Part shown: piece by piece, positions 35,261 through 47,085 of the stretch
How positions within the stretch are numbered: the stretch's first letter is position 1
Layout of the letters: the number at the start of each line of letters is the position of its first letter
Source of the DNA: Toxotes chatareus
Lineage: Eukaryota > Chordata > Actinopteri > Toxotidae
Direction of reading: 5' to 3'
Length of the DNA stretch: 64,000 nt
Assembly (NCBI GenBank): GCA_016801885.1
Contig: CM028903.1
Location: 12,262,535-12,326,534 of the forward strand
Notes under the pieces: generated by a model
Databases searched by the model: none
Told to the model about the DNA's origin: nothing
Seen by the model: only the letters and a program-made list of their open reading frames with translations
Position numbers and translations under genes: made by a program

Positions 35261-38200
35261 GAGCCACCAACGATTTGCTTAGAAGGCAGGGCTCGGGGAG
35301 GTCAGACAGCATTTGGCTTAGCAATCATTATGCAATGGATTTTCCGGCTATGAGATCTAACATATCAACCATATGTTCAATGTAAAGTATTTTCAATGTA
35401 CCATGAAATATATCACATTTCTGCAGTAAACAGTGGAACATACTTAAGACCACCTACATGTTTCCACATACTATATTCTGTATCCTATAAAAACATGAAT
35501 AAGCCTCACTATGTAATATTCTTGAAGAAAAATGTCAAAATTGTGTTACAAAATACAAGTAGAGAAATTTGTGTGTTGATGAAAGAAACGCACTGTACTC
35601 AATGATGTTGTTTTAAATATATGACAATAAATGTTAATTCATATAGGATTTATTTATTCATTATAGAAAGACTAACCTTTTTCTGAATTACTCTACCCAC
35701 TAGCCATTTATATCATTGAAAACAAAGAGACAATTATTAGTTTAGCTTTCAACTTGCCACCTTCTCTTGTATGCAGAGACAGTAACAGAGCAGATTAGCA
35801 AAACACAAAAATAAATTTTTTAGTCGGACTGGGCTAACTGCTTTTGTCTTTGTCTCTGTCAAAATGCAAAAAGAGCCTAATTGAGCAGGAGTTGGAAACA
35901 GTCAGTCAGAAGTCTGTCAAGGTCAGAGCACCACTGTAGGAGTTTAAGAGGTGGTGTTCAGTAAATGTCAGCGTGCAATGGTGGCAGTATTCTAACAGTA
36001 TGAGAAGCAAACCTGCAAATTTGAATTTGCTGGCTCAGATCCCTGAACTAATTGGAGATACTCAGGTGTGACAGAGACAGAGAAATGCTCTCAAACTTCT
36101 CAGAGTAAGTGTTAAACTTCCTTCGACAAAAACCTTGAATGCTCAGTGACCATTGTAAAGAAAACTTGTTGGAAACAAGTAACAATAGACCACAGTTGCA
36201 GAGTGCAGTTACAAGGGAGGGGAAATGTGTTTTTTAATCAAATGTTACAAAAGAATGGTCTTATGGTCTACAATAATATAAAAGCCCCATTAAGAACCAA
36301 CAATAAAAATGAGCAAATACAACACAAAATGAAGTGAAACTTGATAATGATTTCCATTTTCTCTTGCACAGAAGCACTTAATCCAATTTAAAACCCTCGG
36401 TACATTTCATTTGGTTTAAGCTAATATTGCATTTAGCCTAAACATTGTCTCAGCGACCCTAATGATAGATTTTTCCAGATGCAATCACATTTCTTGAGAG
36501 GGCAGAAGAGTTTAGGCTTATATGAAAGGGCTCTCGCCACCAAGGGAACATTCATTACTTTGATCTTCTCTTAACTACACTGGTTTGGGATAAGAAGTTG
36601 ATGTGTCCCTGAATGCCCCCTGTCCTGTTAGCAGAGATTTCATTTAGTGCTCTATGTCCAAAGAGCCTCGCACAGGCCAGCCACAGCAGTAATACGTTAC
36701 TGAAGAAATCAAAACAGGATTATGCCATGCAGCGCAAAAACTATCTTTGGAAATGGCAAATAACTATTTGTAATTTGTAACAGCAGCGTTATTACATCAT
36801 GTAATGGAGGACTAATGTGGGTACAGCTGCACAGCAAAAATATTCAAAACAAGATCTAACCAAAGCAGCGGCCTTATATTATTGTCCTTTTTTAAATGAT
36901 ATTCTCATATACTGTACACGCTATTTCACCCACATGAATAAATTTGACTGTAACATCTGTGTGACTTATTTGCAAGTTTGGAGGGTAAAGCCTTTCATCC
37001 CCTGAAGGAAGAATTTTATTAAAAACCATGGAATGAGGTCTTATGTTTTTTATGTTTCAAGATTTATTGAGAGCTACTGCACATTTACATGTATTGGTCT
37101 GTTTATTCTCAAATCTAAATATATTTAATTTATGTCTGAGGTCAGGGAAAGTTCAAAAATCCCTCATTTAAATTAGGATGCTGTGTGGTTTGAGAAAGTG
37201 TTGCTTGTTCCTTTGCTAAAACTGGTTGTCAGCCTCAGCTAACTCTCTGCTTGTCATCAGACTATTCATTCATTGTTGTGTCTAAGGCTGCACATTTGCA
37301 TGTTTCACCCCAGCGACACCCTTAATGTATTAAAAGGTGATGGGCTGTGCAGATACATTGTTATTGCTAAGAGAGAGGAGACAAATACAGCTACCCCTGC
37401 AAGATAAACACAAGCACACATTAGCATCACTCAAATATACTTAAATGCCCATTTGCAATTCAAAAACAGACACATAAGCATGAGGACTATAGCGTATACC
37501 TTGAATATTTCACTCTCTCTTTTTCGGGCTGAAGAACAAACACAGCAAGAAGCACTGGAAAGAGCCTGGATGCTGACAGACTGAATGTTCTAACCTTTAT
37601 AATTAGTAGGGGAATTACAAATCTGGCCTCTGATCAGCCTCCTGGCATGGTCACCTCATTCAGCCTTACAGGGCATCAAAATCAAAGACAGACTTAAAAG
37701 CTAGGTAAAGGTATAAAAGGTAGAAGTGGCAGGGCTAAACACAGAAAAGGGGTTAGTGTGTAAAGGAGAATGAAATCCCTTTTATTAGGTTACTTATGTA
37801 ATTGCTGTCCCCTGAAGAAACTATTTGTGTCCCATTATTCAGTCTGAGCAAATCAACCCAGTGGCATAAGGAGCAACACTGTGCTTGCTACTTGATCTCT
37901 ATCCCAAAATCAACCATTAAAGGGCTGTGAAGTGTAGTTAAACTTGTGTTGCTTTTATTGTTTTAATTACAATCTTGTCTACAAGTTTCACAATACATTT
38001 TTTTTGGAAAATCTTGCAGGAAAACAAAACAATTAACCACCTACATACTGCCCATAAGCAAAACTAGCCTGTTTACTATGCTTTGATTTTTTATTTATGC
38101 GTGCTGTTATGTTTTAATTATGAACAGCGTTTTGTCCAACAGCTGTGAATTAAAATGTGGATCCATATCTTCAGAAATGACAGCGGTCTATGTTTGAAAG

Positions 38201-39017
38201 TGAACAAAATCAAATTTAAATGTGATACCCAGTGACATCAGGAAAAAAAATTAGCTCTGGGAAGCACTTGTTTACACACACACATCTAGATTTAAATGGT
38301 ATAAACCAGAAGAATAGTATGCATAATATCTTTTATCGTGTGGCTTTTCCCTTTATATGAGATGAAATTGTCCACTTACTTGTGATATTTTGATTAACCA
38401 AGATAACATGTTTGTTTTGCCAGCAGCTGGTTTGCTGCAGCCACTGGGTGTTACTGCCGATTAGCATATCGCCTGTTTGTTTTCAGCTTATTGTTCACCT
38501 CTTTCATTTAGTTGTTCTAACAAGGATAACACCCTCCTATTATAGGAGTCCACATTCATAAACAAACACACACAAACACATTGGAAAGTGCACATACAGT
38601 ATATTGTGTATAAATGCAGAGGTACGCATACAGACACACAAAGTACATGCGTGCACACTCAGCGCAGAAACAGACACGAAAACAAGTGTGCACGTACAAA
38701 CACACACGCCTGCAGAATTCCCCCGTTTTTGTTTTTTTTTTCTTTTCATTTCTTATTTGATCTGGAAAACAGAGAGGTCTGTCTAACAATCATTAATTAT
38801 TTACCTCGCTAAAAATAATATGATTAACATGATTAACCCATCTATTCATCATGTATGACTGTGCTCAAGTGGGGATATTAGTTTAAGACTGCGTGGGCAG
38901 TGTGGAGGTGTGTGTGAGAGGATGGATGTTTGAGCATGCAAAAAGGTCCATGAACGCCTGCATGCACTTGTGTGTGTGTACCAGCAGGTGTGAATGTGTG
39001 CATCTGTGCGCTGTGAT
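35261..39017. other. non-coding stretch, nothing recognised
   Basis: AT-rich, with small CA tracts near 38570-38710 that create frames on both strands. I see no exon pattern or named repeat. Conserved non-coding elements could be present but cannot be judged from one sequence. Confidence 0.45.
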
Positions 39018-39112
39018 GGAAATCTCATACAAAACTTACTAGATGCCCAAATAAGGACATTCTTTATTGGGCCACAGCACCCATCCTTACATGTGAGAAG
39101 ATTCTATTCTAT
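39018..39112. repeat. dispersed repeat, copy 1
   Basis: Shares atctcatacaaaacttact near its left end and tgtgagaagattctatt near its right end with the segment at 40350-40425. Intervening sequence is also similar (ataaggac versus atgagg). Confidence 0.65.
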
Positions 39113-39200
39113 ACATGTAATGGTTTGCTTTGCATCACTGTTTAACAGTCAGTGTTTTGTGTGCAGTGTTTGTGGTGACTTTCTGAGGGACAGGATCCGC

Positions 39201-39377
39201 CTATGATATTATTTCTATCCCTCCCTTTGCTTGGGGGGCATCAATAGAAATGTCCTTCGCTGCCAGTTCAGACTCCTCCCTCTTGGGTGTCCCTCCCTGC
39301 TCCTTTAAACCTGAGCTGGCAGGTTCAAGGCCTCCAAATTGTGCAGCTCGTTTGTCTCTCAGCTTGAGTGGCACTGG
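39201..39377 (-). other. coding-like minus-strand segment, unidentified
   Basis: On the minus strand a good acceptor (gactttgtctttcttgccag) precedes an open frame reading LKLRDKRAAQFGGLEPASS, then TPKREESELAAKDIS, closing in TAG at about 39201. Third positions are varied and the composition resembles a disordered protein tail. About 130-780 bp upstream on the same strand are further frames, including RVWKEIASHRQEECGMSVG and EELRDTIGR (39790-39640). These loosely recall the WxxIA...LRDxY pattern of MADF-type domains found in some transposon-derived proteins. It could be a terminal exon or a transposon relic. Evidence is weak. Confidence 0.22.
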
Positions 39378-40349
39378 CAAGAAAGACAAAGTCTTTGTCT
39401 GTCTATTTCTTCTCTAGACCTGGCTTATAATTGTTACTAGGCAGTATAGGGTAGAATGAAATCCTACTGTTTCTGCTGAATGATTCGGAACTGGCACATT
39501 AACAATGCTCAGTATTGGGTTTGCTTTGGCACTTTGCCCATCCATACATCATTTCTTTTAGCTCTTGCCACAATATCGTTGGGGTGGTGTTCTTTGTCAT
39601 TTCTGCAGTTTTCCAGCAAAAGCATATGATATATAGCAAAACAGGTAGTGCATCTTCCTATAGTATCCCTCAACTCTTCAGACATCACTACATTGCAGTG
39701 CTTTTCATTTTTCCCCACACTCATGCCACACTCTTCTTGACGATGAGAAGCAATTTCCTTCCACACTCTCACACACCCTGTATCTGAAATCCCAGGCTGG
39801 ATTTCCTTTATAGGGGTCAGTCGTCACTTCGGCCATCTGCACCTTACACTCATCAAACAAACCCTCATGCAGCCATTCACCATTTGTCCATTCACACATG
39901 TGCGCTGTGAAAGGTAACGCGTAAAATAATCTTCTCTGCCTACCTACTATTCCTGCAGGCATTCGTGGGGAAAACATTGCTTCATACTGTGATTTCGCCT
40001 CTGCTTGCCGACTGGTGGCAGATTAATCTTTTTTTCATCTTACTGTGGGTCTTATCTGTGTCGGGCGCAACCCAAAGACCCCGCTGGAAAAAAAAAGATC
40101 CTCGGTGTTGCTGTGGGGGTAAAAAACACACATCACTGTCGTTGACCTGAAATCTACTGACCAACCACAGACATTAGCATTTAACGTAACACACTAAAGT
40201 TATATATAATCTGTATAAAATCAAAAAATATGAGTTAAACCACATTCTAGCTCTTTTGACTGCTCTTTTATCTGAAGACTGCAAACTTAATAATTTTGAT
40301 TGAACATCCACTGGGATTCAGAGCAATTTGCAGAGCAAATTCAAACCCA

Positions 40350-40425
40350 TACGAAAATCATACAAAACTTACTACGTCAAAATGAGGATGTACGTCATAG
40401 GAGTGTGAGAAGATTCTATTGGGGA
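40350..40425. repeat. dispersed repeat, copy 2
   Basis: Matches 39018-39112 as described there, in the same orientation, about 1.33 kb apart. The sequence continuing to about 40640, including the hairpin at 40542-40591, may belong to the same larger element. Confidence 0.65.
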
Positions 40426-40541
40426 CCAAATCCTAAACATCAAATCAGATTAACCTAAGTCACTCTGTACATTTCATGCAGTACTTATGTCCTCCCAATA
40501 GTAAGACTGTGAATCTCATGATCCCAAAGGGCAAAACTACT

Positions 40542-40591
40542 ATATGATAAACCAAGCCTCCTCCCTTGACCGGAGGCTTGGTTTATCATAT
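40542..40591. repeat. perfect 20-bp inverted repeat (hairpin) with 10-nt loop
   Basis: The left arm (40542-40561) begins atatgataaacc and ends aagcctcc. The right arm (40572-40591) is its exact reverse complement, beginning ggaggcttgg. The loop is tcccttgacc. The stem has no mismatch, which is unusual in old non-coding DNA. It may be the core of a foldback element or a recent inverted duplication. It is shorter than a typical microRNA precursor stem. Confidence 0.97.
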
Positions 40592-42629
40592 CCTTACGAC
40601 TTTGGTTGTTTTGACAATGGCCACTGGGGAACAGGCCAACTTGACTATCAGTGTCTTCACAGTTATCTTTGAGACAGACAATGAACTATATCTTTTAGGG
40701 CTCTACTTGTAAGTGACCCACGGAAGCAGTGCCTAATACTAAAACCTGAAGAAGGAAAAACTACTTCACATGTTCCAGTAGCGTAGTTATGCTCAGTGTC
40801 CTTGAAGCAGTGTCTCAGTTGCTGGGAGGCTCCTATTCAACGTTTACAAAGAGGACATTAAAAGCAATTATTTATCAAGTGAAAAAATCTGATTTTTTTT
40901 TTTCACTTCTCCAAGGAAAAAAAAATAGAAATCTGAAGCTGAACCTGAAAATCAGAGACCCATCTGTGTTTAAAAATATAAGCTCACATATTTGATTTCA
41001 CACTTTCTCTGTATGCTCGTGTGTTTTGGGCTGCGTGTGTGTTCCTCTGTGTATGCATGTCGAAGCTCAACTTTCCACCCCTTCCCAGTGGAAAGCTGTT
41101 CCAGGTGGGGAGAGGCCAGCTGTGTCTGTTATGGATGGGTGATGGTGCATGTGGTATTTATGTAAATACGATTCTCTACCAGCAAAATACCTGAAATATA
41201 AATGCTCAGTTTAAAGGTGAACTGTTTCATAAATTGATATTGAAATTAGTGTCGCTTCTTGAAGCTGGGAATGGAGTTGAGGGTACGGAGGTACAGAAGA
41301 CTTTCATTTTCACTTGATGTGGTATTTGTGCCAGTGCATACCCATGTGTGCATCATTCATTTCAGCATGAGAAACACAGTCATCACTAATGGTATGGCTT
41401 TACTGAGGCTCAAGCACAGAGTGCTGTGGGTGGAAAATCTGCCACTTAAAGGGATCAAATCTGTGATTTTCCAATAACTGGACTGATCTCCTTTTACTGT
41501 ACAGGACTAAAGGAAACAAGAAATCTGTCAAGGATAATGGTTGAAACTGTACATGAAGCTGTACCCTGTTACCATGGCCATGTCAAGCTTATATCTGACA
41601 GGATGTTTTTTGCATGTCATCCCTCTCTCTATCCCGATTATTCCAGTCTCTCTTTTCTTTTCTTTTTTTTTTTTTTTTTTATCTCTGTTACTCATGTGAA
41701 CTGTCCCATACAGTCAGTTCACTTAAATAAATGACTAAACAAATAAATAAATAAAAGGCTGAACCAAATGCACAGTTTTTTGGCAGGAGAAACCCGAAGA
41801 AGTGTGTTCATTTGTTACAGCAGAGTTACTGTCACTCGCATTTATGTAATATTTTTACGCCCTATTGAGCATATTCATTTTTTGGAAAATCAACAAAAAC
41901 ATGTGCAACACTGGAATAAAACATGACTAGATATTCATGTGTGCCCTGACAGAGTATAATGTTTTCACAGTAGATAACCAGTTACCTGTTTGGTATGTCA
42001 GTGCATTGGTTTGTCTCTCAGAATGCAGGACAGGACAGATGGACAGGAGGATGGCTGGGACTTGAATGATTAGACACACACTCACATTACATCAGCAAAC
42101 AAGTTAGCTCAAAATATCGTATAATTTCACAAACTATATGTAAGTCAAGCTAATTGCTGACACCGAGTTTCCTCACGATACATTTACAATGACTAAGAGT
42201 GGATGATACTGAAAAGCTTAGCACAAAAAACTAAATGAAATGCATGCCTATAACACTGGGCTTTTGTGCTTAGCAAATATTGGACCACTTGGACCACAGT
42301 TGGCTTATCAATACTTTTTACTGAAACACTGGTCTGTTGTAGCTGGAAACAAGGCTGCAAGCCGTGTTGAGCTGAACGATGACAAGATGCTCGGAGTGGA
42401 ACTGCAGAGTTAGGTGATAATTCTCTCTGGGTTTGTTTCTATGAGCTACTGGTTTCACATTACACATAGTCATTTGACCCACTGCTAACATAAAATTATT
42501 AATTAGGGCAATAGCTTTAACTGAGTTCTGGCCTCATTTGTGACAGTAATACCTTTGCTTATCAGTTGTCCTATCTCTCTCACTTTATCCCTTTCCATTT
42601 TTCTCTTTCCATCCCTCTTTCTCTCTCAG
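40592..42629. other. non-coding stretch with a T18 run
   Basis: A T18 homopolymer lies at 41663-41680 and an (AAAT)n tract near 41738-41755. No exon is supported. Confidence 0.45.
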
Positions 42630-42945
42630 TTGCTGTGTTGTTCGAAAATATGTCAGGAAGAAACCTGCAAAGGTCTCCATAAATATCCTGTCAGGACAGT
42701 TCAGATAGCTATTTGGAAAGCCCATAAAAACAGACCCAGGGGCAAGAGTCAACAGACCTTCATATACCTGCTGCTCACTCTACTTGAGAAAGAACATTAA
42801 TAATACAAGGAGCCCAACTCTGATGTTTTTATGTACATGTGGAGTGTACTTCTATTTTTCTATGTCCATATAACCATCTGATTCTATCAGTCTCTCCTTA
42901 AAAGTGATTGCTTTTCAGAGTAAAATAAAAGTAATTGTATTTATG
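42630..42945 (+). other. possible terminal exon with poly(A) signal
   Basis: A pyrimidine tract of about 60 nt ends in ctttctctctcag (42629). It is followed by a 56-codon frame with mixed codon use, containing KGLHKYPVRTVQIAIWKAH and ending ...LLTLLEKEH-stop at 42800. AATAAA lies at 42924-42929, 124 nt after the stop. A second acceptor (ctctcttcttggatag, ending 43040) begins another open frame of 24 codons to TGA at 43115. No partner exon upstream has been identified and the product is not recognised. This could be a lncRNA end or chance. Confidence 0.22.
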
Positions 42946-44040
42946 ATCTGAGCTTTCTGTTTGTCTTTCTCTGCTGCTTGACTGTAAGACTAAGAATTAC
43001 TCATGAGACTCTGACTCTTTGTTTCTCTCTTCTTGGATAGTTGTCATGTGCTGGTCTAACGACGAGGCAAAACCCCTCAGGAAGATCACTGCAGCCTGTC
43101 ATGGAGCTCATGTGACAGACAGGAGACACGAGAGCATCACTGGATCAGAAGACAGTGCGTGAGAGCAGTAGGAGCCAAAGGGAAAGGAACTCTATTTTTG
43201 TATTTTTTTGTGCTAAATTTAAAAAAAAAAAAAAAATCACTGGTAGATCAAGTTTTTTTTTCTCTATTATTAATATTTAAGCAGCAACAGATGGTTGACA
43301 GTCAGATGACACAGAGATGTGAACCATATCTCTGTGAACCGTTATGTAGACATGGAGCCAGAAATTTGGAAATTTTCCCCTGTCTCTCCAAAACACATAG
43401 TTACAGTCTCATCCAGCAAAAAAAAAAAACCCATAGCAGATTGGAGTGGATGGTCTGAGCAGTGAACTGTTCTCTAACTTTTCTCTCCATCTGCTTTTTA
43501 TATTTCTAATTTTGACACAAAATCTTTTTTTTTTCCCTCCAGTACCCCATGAGCTTCGCCACTTTCTTTTTCTTTCTTGCATGTTTTTATTTTTCTTTCT
43601 CACCTCTCAGCTTTATTTTGGCCTCTCTCTCAGTTGCTTATTTTATCCTCATACTTATTCATCCTCTCACACACACAAGCAGACAGGGCAGGGCAGTGTG
43701 GCAGATGCAGTGGACGTTCTGCATCAGCGAAGCATAACAGTGTAGTTAGCCTGCTTGGCATGAAACAGAACGCCTCAGCACGGAACAGAACAGAGCACAG
43801 CAGGGCTGAGGGCTCTGTGCAGCAGCAGGGGCATCTCACATACTTGTCACGTTGTGAGTTCAAGTCCAGAATATCACCTATTGCTGTACAATGTTGCCAC
43901 ATTCTCTCTCACACACAGCTGTTTTGTTTTCTACCTTTACCAAAAACTGTCCCACACAGGCCTGTGTAATAGGAAAAGGACAGTACCGCAAAAAAACAAA
44001 AACTGGGAAATATTTATTGACTCAGAAGAATACTACAATA
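42946..44040. other. non-coding stretch with A, T and CT runs
   Basis: Homopolymer A and T runs at about 43215, 43253 and 43428, and a CT/T-rich block at 43480-43660, generate most frames here. Direct words of cagaacagagcacagcag type near 43770-43830 are degenerate repeats. Confidence 0.45.
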
Positions 44041-44195
44041 TATTTTTTAGCATTTGTTAGCATGCTAACATGCTAAACTAAGATGGTGAACATGGCAAAC
44101 ATTATACTTGTTTTACATCAGTATTTTAGCACTGTGACAGGGAGCAAGTTAGCATGCTGATGTTGGCATTGTGCTCAAAGCAGAGCTGAGCTCAA
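44041..44195. mobile_element. teleost interspersed repeat ('gttagcatgctaacatgcta' family)
   Basis: Contains gttagcatgctaacatgcta, then actaagatggtgaacatgg, then aagttagcatgctgatgttg and ctcaaagcagagctga. I recognise this order as a common short dispersed repeat in teleost genomes. It is internally rich in the palindromic word ttagcatgctaa. No coding capacity. Confidence 0.6.
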
Positions 44196-44252
44196 GTTAG
44201 CCACAATATTAAAACCAGTCCTGGTTTTAACATTGAGGCTGATCTGTGTATT
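44196..44252. mobile_element. palindromic micro-element resembling joined Tc1-type inverted ends, copy 1
   Basis: gccacaatattaaaaccag is followed by tc and then its near-perfect reverse complement ctggttttaacattgaggc, continuing into tgatctgtgta. The outer sequence resembles the tips of a Tc1-like teleost transposon (ends near ...gtggctgatcggtgta; general knowledge). A related structure occurs at 52972-53032. Confidence 0.6.
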
Positions 44253-45095
44253 AAAACATATTCTAATAATTCAGACATTTTCTGTTCATCTTATTCAGGG
44301 TCGTGGGGAGACTATGTAGACTATGCTAGTGTGCACTGGGTAAGAGACAAGGTACATTCTGAACAGTCTGTGGGCTAACTCTAACACACAGCACCATCAT
44401 ACTCACCAGGGACCAGGGATATGAGGTAAATCACTGCACTCTGGAGTCAAGCAGGCCAGTATCTATGCTATGCTTTGCTTTGCTTCACTGCTCTATGGTC
44501 TTTCGTGCTGTGCTGTACAGTACCACGCCATCATGCTGTGCTGAAATGCAATTTTCCATGTAGTGCTGTGCCATACCTGTGCTGTGCTGTGCTGTCCCAT
44601 TCCGTTCTCTTTTAGAGAAATGAGGATGGTGGCATTGCTGCAGTGCACAGCTCTATATGCTTCAGTGACCGTAACTATAAAATTCTTTAATGAGCAGTTT
44701 GGAGCTACACCACAACCATCTGAGAGGACAGAAAAAAACAGTTTAACAATAACTCTGTCTCATCTTCAGCATAGGAAGTATACAGTAAGTGGCAAAATTC
44801 TGAAAAGGTGCTATAATTGCTTATTTAGGGAAAGGTAAGTGTTGTGGCAACCGTGTCACCTTACCTGCTGAAAATGTTTAACAAAAGCAGTTTAAAAAAA
44901 AAAAAAAACAGTTCCAGCTCTGTACAAGGACAAAAAAAGGAAACAGGTTGCTGCAGGGACAAACATTCTCATTATACTAATGCTGTTTGACTGTTTGTTT
45001 TACATCTTTGCTTTGAGTTCTGGATGATAAGTAGTTCTAAATACATGTAGTGCAATTTAATGAACAACAGAGCCTACAGTGATAGCTTGTAGAGC
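44253..45095. repeat. non-coding stretch with a degenerate TGTGC pentanucleotide block
   Basis: Between about 44465 and 44605 the pentamer gctgt/tgctg/ctgtg recurs (gctgtgctgtgctgt, tcgtgctgtgctgtac and similar), interrupted by unique bases. The remainder is unremarkable apart from an A15 run near 44894. Confidence 0.6.
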
Positions 45096-45590
45096 TGTCA
45101 CAGCCTGCTTCCCACTTCCCATGGGCCCCTGTCTCCATCACCTGCTCACTTCTTCCAGACCATGTTCTTTTTTCATGTCACCAGTCCTGACTTCCTCTAG
45201 CTGTCCACCCGATTTGTCCTCAACCCCCCCATCACTCTACACTTGATTGCCCCACCCATCAGCCCCACCAAAGGCAAGCCCTTCTTATGAGCTCTGCAGT
45301 CATCTGAGTTCTCATCACCTGCACCTCATTCCCTGATCATCCTACCTCTCCACATACCAGTTCTTTTCCTTTGCACCTAGTTAGATTGACTGCCTACTTT
45401 CCCATGTGTTTTCCCTTGGCCCTGCTGTCTGCGTGTAGTTCTCTGGTGCCTGTACCTGCCTTGCTGTTCATCCATCTGCCTCTAAGCCTGGTTTTCTGTA
45501 GTTTTTTTTTTCATTAAAGTTCCTTCACTGCACCTACCTGCCTGTTTATCTGTGCTTGGGTCTTCACTGCTTCGAATCATCACTGTGACC
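45096..45590 (+). mobile_element. solo-LTR-like block
   Basis: About 495 bp begins tgtcacagcctgcttccc and ends atcatcactgtgac, so its tips are inverted (tgtcacag / ctgtgac). It is C- and T-rich, with short direct words (cctgcctgtttatctgtg, gtacctgccttgctg). It carries ATTAAA at 45513-45518, about 75 bases before the right tip, as expected for an LTR poly(A) signal. No internal retroelement genes and no clear target duplication are visible beside it. The composition matches LTRs of teleost Gypsy-like elements as I know them. Confidence 0.5.
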
Positions 45591-46636
45591 TGAGTTCATT
45601 ATTACTGTGTCTGGTCATTTACCCACCTCCTATGTACCATTCACATGATACACTACTAAAAACAATCTATCTTTGTATATCTTGCATTTGAGCACTTTTC
45701 TACATTATTTAGTCCAGGCATGTTTCAATAAATCAAAGGATTTCTTTTGCCTTTTTTGTCCCTCTAATGGATTTGAGGAAGACAGCAGAGTGCTGGTACG
45801 CTTTCACTGAATCATCACTTTCTAATTTGGGAAGCAACACATCTGCTGCTAATTAACGAGACTGATTGAATCTGGGCTTTTACAGGCACACACATGCGTG
45901 CACGGACAGATGCACAAACACGTACACCCTAACACACAATAATTTCAGAAAGTAAACAGGCACTGTGGTTGGGAATGCACACATTTTCCTTCAGTGTCTG
46001 TGGCCTTGATGGCGAATATATCAATAAATATATATATATATATAATACTGCCTCAGGTAGTTCCATACTGTGTACAACTTTACAATATATGATCAACATG
46101 AAAAGTCAATATGGTGCAAGTTATTAGCAGTATTATTCATTTGCATCACCTCAAAATCTTTTCAAAAAGTATTTTATATTTTATTAAGCCAAATTGGTTT
46201 GCAGGGACTTGGAAGTCTGTGTAACATAGCAGAATTAAGTTATTGAATTAATCGCCAATTACAGTTGACCTTCAAGTATTTTTTTTTTTTTTTAATGGCT
46301 ACTTCCCCACAAGAACAAATTCAGTCAGTTTAAAGTGAAACACTTGGTTAAAATGCAGCCACATAGACTGTGGATTTTAGTGTTTGTCCTCTCACTTACT
46401 TAAACTCACTATCCACTTCATTACTGGTGTTTAATGAACACAAATTTTGTGTGTGTCAAACATATGGAATCAGTGATGCTGCTGCTGTTTGCAGATGTCC
46501 ATTCTGACATAGGCACACATGGTTTGTTTTCCAGTGGAGTATTTAAATCTTGCCTCACACAAACACGCAAACACACTGGAAAGAACTCTGGGTGCTTTAA
46601 CAGTTTTACCTGACACACACCATCTTTCAGACTGTA
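45591..46636. other. non-coding stretch with small simple repeats
   Basis: (AT)n at about 46027-46044 and a T15 run at 46279-46293. Nothing else is recognised. Confidence 0.45.
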
Positions 46637-46664
46637 TACACACACACACACACACACACACACA
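46637..46664. repeat. (AC)14 microsatellite
   Basis: Uninterrupted AC dinucleotide repeat after actgtat. Confidence 0.93.
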
Positions 46665-47063
46665 GAAGACTGTCCTGATAAATAAATAAATAGATAATAC
46701 TTTGTCTGTGCAATAAGCTTATTCCAACCCATAGTTATGTCTTGTAGTTATGAGACTTCTGCCTGCTGTAGTAATTGTGATGGGTGCAAAGGAGGAAGTC
46801 AGGTGACATAGCATGAAGAGCAAATAAGTGTGTGTTGGGAGGAGGTTGGTGGGTCAAATAAACAAAGTATCTTCATACAGAAGACTGCCTTTCATTTCCC
46901 GTGAGGAACCAATGTTTTTTTTCCCATCCATGACCGTTCAACAACCTTCACTGCATGTTTACTATTACAACCATCATGACATCAGCCCTCTAACCTTGAA
47001 CCACTTTACACTAATAAACAAACTAAAATCTCAAGAATCTGTTGTACTTTTACACACATGTAA

Positions 47064-47085
47064 ACACACACACACACACACACGA
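47064..47085. repeat. (AC)11 microsatellite
   Basis: AC dinucleotide repeat following acatgtaa. Confidence 0.9.

Noticed and set aside
43854..43875. gttcaagtcc resembling a tRNA T-loop
   Set aside because: No acceptor stem, D-arm or anticodon arm can be folded around it.
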